From UBA11524 sp963617205 (GTDB taxonomy: Bacteria; Bacillota; Clostridia; Christensenellales; Aristaeellaceae): a stretch of 64,000 nucleotides of DNA. A program made the position numbers and the translations under genes. The stretch is from NCBI GenBank assembly GCA_963617205.1, contig CAVEOA010000008.1, positions 1 to 64,000 of the forward strand. The letters are read 5' to 3'. Shown here in pieces: positions 56,794 to 64,000 of this stretch. Every line of letters begins with the position of its first letter. Positions within the stretch are counted from its first letter, which is position 1. The notes beneath the pieces were generated by a model. That model searched no databases. It was given only the letters and a program-made list of their open reading frames with translations, and was not told where the DNA came from.

Positions 56794-59601
56794 ATGCGTG
56801 TGAAATCGTTCATTTGGTGCCTCGTGCTCCTGATACTGTTGTCGCCTGCTGCCCTGAGTGAAGGGGCTGCGGGCCGTTTGACGTATACGGAATATCTGGC
56901 GAGCCATGCAGATGCTCTTGTTCCCCAGGTGTATGTGGAGGGGATGGCGGCAGGCACGCAGCAGGCACTGGATGGCCGGATGACGCTGCTTGCCGATGAG
57001 GAGGCGCAGTTGCATTTCACGTTGCAGATTACCCAGTCGGGTCTGTACCAGCTTGGACTGAGCTATTATCCTGTGGAGGGCAAGGGACTGAGCATTGAGT
57101 ACTCGGTGGAGATTGATGGTGTTACGCCCTTCACCGAGGCACAGTACAACACGCTGTACCGCATCTGGGCAGACGACACCGCGCCCGGAGAGCGGAAGGA
57201 CGCAGCAGGAAATGATATTATTCCCAGCCAGCATGAGGCGGCGGCATGGCAGAATGTGTGGGTGGAAGATCATACCGGCACGTATAACGCTCCCTACCTG
57301 TTCTATCTGACGGCAGGGGAGCACACGGTTACGCTGACAGCGCGGCGCGAGGTGCTGGCAGTGTCTGCATTGTGGGCGGCGAACCCTGCTGCTGTGCCTG
57401 CGTATGCGGAGGTCAAGACGGCTTATGAGGAAGCAGGATATAGGCCTGCCCAGGCAGAAACCGTGGTCATTGAGGCCGAGCAGGCCGCACGGAAGTCGGA
57501 CTCGGTGTTGTACGGCAGGACGGACCGGTCATCTCCTTTGACTACGCCCTACAGCACCATGGAAACCCGGCTGAACACCATCGGCGGCAGCTCCTGGGGC
57601 GTCCAGGGGCAGTGGATCGAGTGGGACTTCACCGTACCCACAGATGGTCTGTACCGGCTGGCGTTCCGGGGCCGGCAGGATCTGCTGAGCGGCTCCTTCA
57701 CCACCCGCAAGGTGTACATCGATGGTCAGCTGCCTTTTGCGGAGCTGGCGGACGTGCGGGTCAACTATGATCAGGACTGGCAAAACATCCTTCTTCCCTA
57801 TGATGTGTACCTGACGGCGGGTGAACACACCCTTCGCATGGAAGCAACCATCGGCAGCCTGAGTGAACTGGTGGCGCTGGTGGATGAGGCAGTGTTTGAA
57901 CTGAACGGCGCGTACCGCCGCATTGTGATGATGACCGGTACTACGCCGGACGTCTACCGTGATTACGCGCTGGAAGTAAACATTCCGGAAGTATTCGAGG
58001 TGTTCGAGAAACAGACAGAGGTGTTGCGCCGCTGTGACGCGCTGCTGCTGGAGATGACCGGCGAGCGTGGCAGCATGAATGGCATATTGCAGACGCTGTC
58101 GCTGCAGATGGAGGATTTCTGTGAAAAGCCCGAAACGGTGCAGAAGCGCCTGTCTACCTTCAAGGATAATGTGGGTTCGCTGGGCTCCTGGCTGGTTCAG
58201 ATGAAACAGATGCCCCTGGAGATTGATAAGCTGTATATTCTGTCTGCCGACAGCGACGAATCCGCGCTGGACCGTGCGGAAGCCGGCGTACTGCAGCAGC
58301 TGGGGCATGAGCTGTCAATGTTCCAGTCCTCCTTCGTGGTGGATTACTCCGCCATCGGCGGTCTGACTGCGGAGGAAGAACAAAAGGTCATTGAGGTGTG
58401 GGTATCCGCAGGCCGCGATCAAGCGAATATACTCAAACAGATGATCGACAACTACTTCACCCCCGAAACGGGCATTGCGGTCAACCTGAAACTGGTGCAG
58501 GGCCAGCTGATGAACGCCACGGCGGCGGGTGCAGGTCCGGATGTGGTGCTGCAGTTGGGTAATTCCGAGCCGGTGAACTATGCAGTGCGCGGCGCGGCCT
58601 ATGACCTGACTCAGTTTGAGGACTATGAGGAGATTGCAGCCCGCTTCCGCGAGAGCGCCATGACCCCCTATGAGCTGGAGGGCGGCGTGTACGCGCTGCC
58701 GGAAACGCAAACGTTCTCGGTGATGTTCTACCGCACGGATGTGTTGGCGGAGCTGGGTCTGGAGGCTCCCACCACCTGGGAGGAGATGTTCCACGTCGTG
58801 GGCCGATTGCAGCGCAAGAATATGACCGTGGGCATCCAGCCGCCCAACAGCGCAGCGGGCAATTTCACAGCCTTGTCCTCCATGGCGATGCTGCTGTACC
58901 AGCGGGGCGGCGAAATGTATCTGGACGGCAATACCCGCAGCGGTCTTTCTTCCCAGGAGGCCAAGGATGCCTTTACCATGTGGGTGAGCCTGTACGTGGA
59001 CTACGAGCTGCCTGTCAAGTACGATACCCTGACCCGCTTCCGTTCCGGCGAAATGCCGGTTGTGATCGAGGATTTCACGTTCTATAACCTACTGCAGGTG
59101 GCCGCACCGGAAATCCGCGGCATGTGGAGCTTCTGTGCGGTGCCGGGCACGGTGCAGGAGGATGGCAGCGTCAACCACGCCGTTTCCGGCACGGGCATCT
59201 GCTGCATGCTGATGGATGCGGCGGAGGACAAGGATGCAGCCTGGGAGTTCATGAAGTGGTGGACCAGCGCGGCGATCCAGACCCAGTATGGCAAGGATAT
59301 CGAGAACCAGCTGGGCGTGTCGGCTCGTTATCCTTCGGCGAATGTGGCGGCCTTTGCAAACATGCCCTGGTCGGCGTCGGAGCTGGCAACGCTCAATGCT
59401 CAGTGGGATAATGTGCAGGGCATCCCGGAGGTGCCGGGCGGCTATTTCACGTCCCGCCACCTGAACAACGCGTTCCGCCGAGTGCTGAATTACAACGAGG
59501 ATCCGGGCGAAACGCTGCTGGACTACGTTAAGAACATCGACAAGGAAATCACGATTAAACGCAAGGAATTCGGATTGGAGGTGAACGAGAATGCGGAATA
59601 A
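56794..59601 (+). CDS. Sugar ABC importer solute-binding protein with N-terminal CBM-like domains
   Basis: The 935-residue protein has a signal peptide (MRVKSFIWCLVLLILLSPAALS) without a lipobox cysteine. Residues to about 380 form two beta-rich modules with carbohydrate-binding character (VVIEAEQAARKSDS and GQWIEWDFTVPTDGLYRLAF). The C-terminal 450 residues are a family 1 solute-binding protein: GPDVVLQLGNSEPVNYAV, YALPETQTFSVMFYRTDVLAELGL, PTTWEEMF and a WEFMKWWTS end. Normal binding proteins are 400-550 residues, so the fusion is unusual. It is the first gene of the importer operon; ATG 56794 is preceded by AAAGGA. It likely captures an oligosaccharide. Confidence 0.87.
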   Translation: MRVKSFIWCLVLLILLSPAALSEGAAGRLTYTEYLASHADALVPQVYVEGMAAGTQQALDGRMTLLADEEAQLHFTLQITQSGLYQLGLSYYPVEGKGLSIEYSVEIDGVTPFTEAQYNTLYRIWADDTAPGERKDAAGNDIIPSQHEAAAWQNVWVEDHTGTYNAPYLFYLTAGEHTVTLTARREVLAVSALWAANPAAVPAYAEVKTAYEEAGYRPAQAETVVIEAEQAARKSDSVLYGRTDRSSPLTTPYSTMETRLNTIGGSSWGVQGQWIEWDFTVPTDGLYRLAFRGRQDLLSGSFTTRKVYIDGQLPFAELADVRVNYDQDWQNILLPYDVYLTAGEHTLRMEATIGSLSELVALVDEAVFELNGAYRRIVMMTGTTPDVYRDYALEVNIPEVFEVFEKQTEVLRRCDALLLEMTGERGSMNGILQTLSLQMEDFCEKPETVQKRLSTFKDNVGSLGSWLVQMKQMPLEIDKLYILSADSDESALDRAEAGVLQQLGHELSMFQSSFVVDYSAIGGLTAEEEQKVIEVWVSAGRDQANILKQMIDNYFTPETGIAVNLKLVQGQLMNATAAGAGPDVVLQLGNSEPVNYAVRGAAYDLTQFEDYEEIAARFRESAMTPYELEGGVYALPETQTFSVMFYRTDVLAELGLEAPTTWEEMFHVVGRLQRKNMTVGIQPPNSAAGNFTALSSMAMLLYQRGGEMYLDGNTRSGLSSQEAKDAFTMWVSLYVDYELPVKYDTLTRFRSGEMPVVIEDFTFYNLLQVAAPEIRGMWSFCAVPGTVQEDGSVNHAVSGTGICCMLMDAAEDKDAAWEFMKWWTSAAIQTQYGKDIENQLGVSARYPSANVAAFANMPWSASELATLNAQWDNVQGIPEVPGGYFTSRHLNNAFRRVLNYNEDPGETLLDYVKNIDKEITIKRKEFGLEVNENAE

Positions 59602-60511
59602 GCAGGCAGCGGGAGGGCTGAAGAGCTTCGTGTGCCGGCTGAAGAAGGATCGGGTGTCGTACATGATGCTGGCGCCGTATCTGACGCTGTTCATCGTGTT
59701 TACGGTGGTGCCAGTGTTGTATTCCATCGGATTGTCGTTTACCAGCTACAATCTGTTTGAAGCGCCCCGTTTCGTGTTCCTGGATAATTACCGCAGCCTC
59801 TTCCTGCATGATGAAGTGTTCATGAAGGCGCTGCAGAATACCATGGTCATCGCGGTGATCACCGGCCCGGTGAGCTATGCGGCATGCTTCCTGCTGGCGT
59901 GGATGATCACTGATTTCAAGCGGATTCCCCGTGCAATTCTGACGACAATTTTCTATGTGCCGTCGATTTCCGGCGCGGTGTTCATGATCTGGTCGATCAT
60001 GTTCTCCGGCGACAGCTACGGCTACATCAACTCCATTCTCACCACCCTGGGCATCCTGAACGACCCGGTGCAGTGGCTGGAGGACGGCCGCTATGTGCTG
60101 ATGGTGGTCATCATCGTCAGCCTGTGGCTGAGCCTGGGCACGTCGTTCCTGTCTTTCATTGCCGGCCTCCAAAGCATCGACCGAACGCTGTACGAGGCCG
60201 GCGCGGTGGACGGCGTGACCAACCGCTGGCAGGAGCTGTGGTACATCACACTGCCCACTATGCGCCCGCAGCTGATGTTCGGCGCGGTGATGCAGATCAC
60301 GGCGGCGTTCGGTACTGGCGACGTCAGTGCAAGGCTGGCGGGTATGCCCTCGGTGGATTATGCGGCGCACACTATCGTCAACCATATCATGGACTATGGC
60401 TATACCCGCTTTGAGATGGGCTACGCATCGGCGATTGCCGTGATTCTGTTCATCATGATGGTGGGCTCCAACAAGCTGGTGCAGAAGATGCTCAGAAAGG
60501 TGGGTACGTGA
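59591..60511 (+). CDS. Sugar ABC importer permease, MalF/UgpA type
   Basis: The 306-residue protein has six membrane helices and the inner-membrane EAA loop YEAGAVDGVTNRWQELWYITLP, where the ATPase docks. It overlaps the binding-protein gene by 11 bases, with GGAGGTG inside that gene. No ATP-binding subunit lies in the visible operon, so a shared MsmX-like ATPase elsewhere is likely. It pairs with the next permease. Confidence 0.93.
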   Translation: MRNKQAAGGLKSFVCRLKKDRVSYMMLAPYLTLFIVFTVVPVLYSIGLSFTSYNLFEAPRFVFLDNYRSLFLHDEVFMKALQNTMVIAVITGPVSYAACFLLAWMITDFKRIPRAILTTIFYVPSISGAVFMIWSIMFSGDSYGYINSILTTLGILNDPVQWLEDGRYVLMVVIIVSLWLSLGTSFLSFIAGLQSIDRTLYEAGAVDGVTNRWQELWYITLPTMRPQLMFGAVMQITAAFGTGDVSARLAGMPSVDYAAHTIVNHIMDYGYTRFEMGYASAIAVILFIMMVGSNKLVQKMLRKVGT

Positions 60512-61377
60512 TGGCTGATAAAGTGCATAAGCGGACGTCGTCGCGGATCAACCGAAGCCGCGCAGGCAATATCATGTCGCTGCTGTTTCTGGCGCTGCTG
60601 GCGGCGTTCATGGTGCTTCCACTGGTGTTTGTGGTTTCAAACGCCTTCAAGCCCCTGGACGAGCTGTTCATCTATCCGCCCAAGCTCCTGGTGAACAAAC
60701 CCACGCTGGACAATTTCTCCTCGATGATGAAGCTGATGAGTCAAAGCTGGGTTCCTTTCAGCCGGTATCTGTTCAACACGGTGTTCCTGACTGTGGCGGG
60801 CACGCTGCTGCACCTGGTTTTTGCGTCGCTGGCGGCATATCCGCTGGCACGACACAAGTTTATGGGCCGGGATCTGATCTTCGGCGCAATCGTGCTGTCG
60901 CTGATGTTCTCCGGCTCGGTGACGCAGATCCCCAGCTACATCATCATCACCAAGATCGGTCTGCTGGACAACCATCTGGCAACGCTGCTGCCGGCGATCC
61001 AGTATTCCCTGGGCCTGTACCTGATCAAGCAGTTCATGGAAACGCTGCCGGACAGCGTCATCGAGGCGGCTCGCATCGACGGCGCCAGCGAATGGCGCAT
61101 CTGGGCACAACTGGCCATGCCGATGGTCAAGCCTGCCTGGTTGACGCTGATCATTCTGATGATCCAGCAGCTGTGGAACACGATTTCTCCTTATACATTC
61201 TCGGAAGAACTCAAGACGATGCCCCAGGCGCTGAATCAGATCCTCTCCGGCGGCATCGCCCGTACCGGTGTGTCGGCAGCGGTTTCGCTGATCATGCTGT
61301 CCGTGCCCGTCATCACATTCGTCCTTTCCCAGAGCCAGATCATCGAGACGATGAACAGCTCTGGCATGAAGGATTAA
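60511..61377 (+). CDS. Sugar ABC importer permease, MalG/UgpE type
   Basis: The 288-residue second permease has six helices and the EAA loop IEAARIDGASEWRIWAQLAMP. NAFKPLDELFIYPP near the N-terminus is typical of carbohydrate importers of this type. I use ATG 60511, which overlaps the previous TGA (TGATG) and follows AAAGGTGG at 7 bases; a GTG codon just before is in frame too. It sits directly ahead of the NHL-YIP1 gene. Confidence 0.93.
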   Translation: MADKVHKRTSSRINRSRAGNIMSLLFLALLAAFMVLPLVFVVSNAFKPLDELFIYPPKLLVNKPTLDNFSSMMKLMSQSWVPFSRYLFNTVFLTVAGTLLHLVFASLAAYPLARHKFMGRDLIFGAIVLSLMFSGSVTQIPSYIIITKIGLLDNHLATLLPAIQYSLGLYLIKQFMETLPDSVIEAARIDGASEWRIWAQLAMPMVKPAWLTLIILMIQQLWNTISPYTFSEELKTMPQALNQILSGGIARTGVSAAVSLIMLSVPVITFVLSQSQIIETMNSSGMKD

Positions 61378-61389
61378 GGAGGAAAGCGC

Positions 61390-63510
61390 ATGTTGAAGAT
61401 GAAGCAAATTGCGGCCCTCCTGCTGTGCGCGCTGCTGCTGCTGACCTCCGTGCCTGCCTTTGCCGTGACGGAGCGCACCGGTGCGTATGAAACCTACAAT
61501 TATTCCTTTGAGGACAATGGGGAGCTGGCCTCGGCTACGGCTTATGTGCCGGTGCGTACGGTGCGTGCCTTTGACCTGGGGCTGGAGAATTTTCGAACCC
61601 TGAGCGACCTGTATGTGGACGAGGAAAGCGGCGCCATCTACCTGGCGGATACGGACAATAACCGGATCATCCGCACAGACGCAGCCTTCACGGATGCGGT
61701 GGTGTTCACAGAGGCGGACGGCGTCTCCTTCGCCCAGCCCCGCGGCTTGTTCGTGCAGGGCGGCGCGCTGTATGTGGCCGACACCGGCAACAAGCGAGTG
61801 GTCAAGCTGGACCCGGAAACCGGCGATACCCTGGCATCCTGGGGCAAGCCCGATTCTCCTCAGTTCTCCCAGGGCGTTGACTTCAAGCCCCAGAAGGTCG
61901 TCGTGACTGACCAGGGGGAAATCTCTATCGTCTGTGAGGGCATCTACGAGGGTCTTGTCACCATCGACCAGAACGGCGAATTTCAGGGCTACTCCGGCAC
62001 GATTCCGGTCAAGCCGTCAGTGTGGGAGCTGTTCTGGCGAATGCTCTCCACCCGCGAACAGTTGAAGAGCATGGCGTCCTTCCTGCCCGTGACCTACATC
62101 AACGTTGACTTGGATGAACAGGGGTTCATCATGGCGACCTCTCAGGCGGAGCAGAGCACCATGGCCAACTCCGTCCAGCGGCTCAACCCCGGCGGAAATG
62201 ACGTGCTCATCAACAACTCCGGTCAGAACCTGGTGGGCGATATGGGCAATCTCTGGGACGGACGTGCAACCGGCGTGTCTGTGCTGCAGGATGTGGCTTG
62301 CCTGCCCGGCGGCATGTTCGCTTGTGTGGATGTGCGCCGCAGCAAGGTGTTTCTGTATGACGACGAGGGCGAGATGCTTTTTGCCTTCGGGGGTTTGGGT
62401 GGCCAGAAGGGAAACGTTGCGGTTCCCTCTGCGGTGGACAGCATCGGCTTCACGCTTTATGTGGCGGACTCCTCCCTGGGCCAGATTACTGTATTCGAAC
62501 CCACGGCGTACGGTCATTGTCTGATTCAGGGCATTATCGATTACAATAACTCGGATTATACCTCCAGTAAGGCGAATTTTACCGAGGCTTTCCGCTACAA
62601 CACCAACTGTGAGCTGGCGTACCTGGGTATCGGACGCTCCCAGATGCGCGAGGGCCTGTATAAGGACGCCATGGCATCCTTTCGTTTGGGTGCAAACCGT
62701 ACCTATTACAGTCGTGCGCTGGAACAATACCGTGCACAGGTGTTTGATGAGGCGTTCACAGCGATGTTTGCGGTGGGTGCAGGTGTGTTGGTGCTGCTGG
62801 TGGCACTGCCCATCATCCGCAAGCTGCGCCGGAATGTGCCGGTGAAAGTCCACGCCGAGTGGCAGCCCAAATCCCGCATTGGTCGCGGAATGGACAAGCT
62901 GGCTCAGGATATCGATTTTGCGGTGTATTGCGCGCTGCATCCCTTCAAGGGCTTCCATGAGCTGCGCCACGAGGGGCAGGGAAGCGTTGCTGGCGGTACG
63001 GCGATTCTGCTGGTGTACATCGTCCTGGCAGTGCTACGGGCGACCATGTCCGGCTTCCTCTACGGTGGTTCAACGGATATCAACCCGCTGATGACTGCAT
63101 CCTCCGTGTTTCTGCCGATTCTGCTGTTCGTGCTGGCCAACTGGTGCATCACGACTCTGATGGAGGGCGAAGGCCGCATGGGGGATATCTACAAGGGCGT
63201 GTGCTATGCGCTGTTGCCCATAGCCATTGGCCAGGTGGTGCTGCTGGTTCTGTCTAACGTCCTTACGCTGGAGGAAAGCGCCATTTACAATGTGCTTTTC
63301 TACGGCCTGTGGGCATACACCGTATTCCTGCTTCTGGCAGGCAATATGCTGGCTCATGGCTTCACCATGAGCCGCACGGTGGCCGCTGCCATCGTGACGG
63401 TGCTGGCTATGGCGATCATTGTGTTCTTGCTGTATCTGTTCTTTAATCTGCTGTTCGAGGTCGGCGGCTTCGCCATGCAGATTTACCGTGAAATTGCATT
63501 CCGTACATAA
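61390..63510 (+). CDS. Membrane protein with NHL beta-propeller, TPR-like and YIP1 domains
   Basis: The 706-residue protein has a signal sequence, then a beta-propeller of NHL repeats (SDLYVDEESGAIYLADTDNN, RGLFVQGGALYVADTGNKRV, and later VDSIGFTLYVADSSLGQI). About 60 residues of TPR-like helix (LAYLGIGRSQMREGLYKDAM) follow, then one membrane helix (about 456-476) and a C-terminal YIP1 domain with five helices (TAILLVYIVLAVLRATMSG and so on). The propeller is outside the cell. It is coupled to the importer operon (12-base gap, AAGGAGG), so it may sense or present the substrate. No enzyme motif is seen. Confidence 0.83.
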   Translation: MLKMKQIAALLLCALLLLTSVPAFAVTERTGAYETYNYSFEDNGELASATAYVPVRTVRAFDLGLENFRTLSDLYVDEESGAIYLADTDNNRIIRTDAAFTDAVVFTEADGVSFAQPRGLFVQGGALYVADTGNKRVVKLDPETGDTLASWGKPDSPQFSQGVDFKPQKVVVTDQGEISIVCEGIYEGLVTIDQNGEFQGYSGTIPVKPSVWELFWRMLSTREQLKSMASFLPVTYINVDLDEQGFIMATSQAEQSTMANSVQRLNPGGNDVLINNSGQNLVGDMGNLWDGRATGVSVLQDVACLPGGMFACVDVRRSKVFLYDDEGEMLFAFGGLGGQKGNVAVPSAVDSIGFTLYVADSSLGQITVFEPTAYGHCLIQGIIDYNNSDYTSSKANFTEAFRYNTNCELAYLGIGRSQMREGLYKDAMASFRLGANRTYYSRALEQYRAQVFDEAFTAMFAVGAGVLVLLVALPIIRKLRRNVPVKVHAEWQPKSRIGRGMDKLAQDIDFAVYCALHPFKGFHELRHEGQGSVAGGTAILLVYIVLAVLRATMSGFLYGGSTDINPLMTASSVFLPILLFVLANWCITTLMEGEGRMGDIYKGVCYALLPIAIGQVVLLVLSNVLTLEESAIYNVLFYGLWAYTVFLLLAGNMLAHGFTMSRTVAAAIVTVLAMAIIVFLLYLFFNLLFEVGGFAMQIYREIAFRT

Positions 63511-63527
63511 GGGAGGGGAGGAGCAAC

Positions 63528-64000
63528 GTGAAAGCATATCATAAACGGCTTTTGACCATCGCGCTGACGCTGGTGCTGCTGATGTGCGTGTCTTCGGTGT
63601 TCATCTCCGGCGTGTTCTCGGTGGATGCACGGCAGCTGCAAATTGCGCCCACCGGCAGCGCTTTGAGCACGGAGAAGCTGAACCGCTCCACGGGCATGGT
63701 GCCCACGGCGGCGGAAATCAACGCGGATGGCTATGATACCGTGCTGGCATCTGGTTTTGAGCAGGTGTTGGCAGATGACAAGGCCATCCTGTACTTCAAG
63801 AAAAAGACCGCAGAGGTTGCCCTGCAGGATTTGGCCACCGGGCAGATCTGGTATTCCAATCCCCAAGACAGGGATCAGGAAAGCCAAGTGTCCGGCACTA
63901 CCAAGTTGCGCCTGGGCGCCCAGGTAACCGTTACCTACTACGACCAGAAGGGCGCCTTCGGTCAGATGGATTCCTACAACGACTCCATTGAATACGACGG
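63528..64000 (+). CDS. DUF5696-like protein, N-terminal part (runs off the window)
   Basis: An open frame from GTG 63528, after GGGAGGGGAGGAG, continues to the end of the window (157 codons). It begins MKAYHKRLLTIALTLVLLMC, a signal or anchor helix, then a mature part with FEQVLADDKAILYFKKKTAE and ALQDLATGQIWYSNPQDRD. The latter is the typical start of DUF5696 proteins, which in Clostridia accompany sugar ABC importers with YIP1 proteins. The rest lies outside. GTG as start is supported by spacing (4-5 bases) and by the absence of an ATG nearby. Confidence 0.75.
   Translation, partial: MKAYHKRLLTIALTLVLLMCVSSVFISGVFSVDARQLQIAPTGSALSTEKLNRSTGMVPTAAEINADGYDTVLASGFEQVLADDKAILYFKKKTAEVALQDLATGQIWYSNPQDRDQESQVSGTTKLRLGAQVTVTYYDQKGAFGQMDSYNDSIEYD

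Overview
The window looks like chromosomal DNA of a high-GC Clostridia member (Bacillota), probably a strict anaerobe of gut or sludge type. Supporting evidence: AGGAGG ribosome sites throughout, a CsoR-controlled copper ATPase, PepV-type dipeptidase, LicD, ABC-F, a probable Re-type citrate synthase, a CxxC zinc-ribbon protein of the kind common in Clostridia, and YIP1/DUF5696 proteins beside a sugar ABC importer. All calls come from reading the sequence; no database search was possible.

Layout. 1-1053: end of rplK and complete rplA. 1067-3991: copA and csoR with two CsoR-type operators. 4286-12017: a one-strand accessory operon with an HTH-like protein, a Ser/Thr kinase-NB-ARC-TPR fusion, three small zinc-ribbon proteins (one with a PASTA-like end) and a secreted BspA-type LRR protein; it is followed by a broken tRNA and its terminator. 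12384-16443: gdhA, a radical SAM gene and nine tRNAs in two opposed clusters, including a tRNA-Ile with anticodon UAU. 16604-18695: debris (phage tail fragment, IS630 fragment) and a zinc-ribbon membrane protein whose promoter has a G9 spacer tract. 18760-30148: pepV, then a long operon metF-parA-parB-sugar transferase-split transketolase-licD-walJ-like-CPBP protease-ABC-F.

30256-41349: a peptidoglycan-binding protein, a sugar nucleotidyltransferase, then a minus-strand run deoB-punA-SDR followed by a tubulin-like plus actin/Hsp70-like gene pair, and a HAD hydrolase. 41364-52960: zinc-ribbon protein, Re-citrate synthase-like enzyme, aspB, an O-antigen-ligase-like membrane protein, recR, ybaB, a DUF4097 protein and a type II topoisomerase pair. 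53071-56398: tRNA-Trp with an adjacent tyrosine integrase and phage cargo (Gp88-like, nucleic acid ligase, small membrane protein, truncated ThyX). 56395-64000: an araC fragment, then a sugar ABC importer without its ATPase, with NHL-YIP1 and DUF5696 proteins, running off the end.

The two strongest candidates for undescribed systems are the tubulin-like/actin-like operon (32591-37704) and the kinase/NB-ARC/zinc-ribbon/LRR operon (4286-12017). Further points of interest are a structured 64-nt repeat found 3' of two genes, a possibly phase-variable promoter, and a phage/araC junction that may be a deletion scar or an assembly join.
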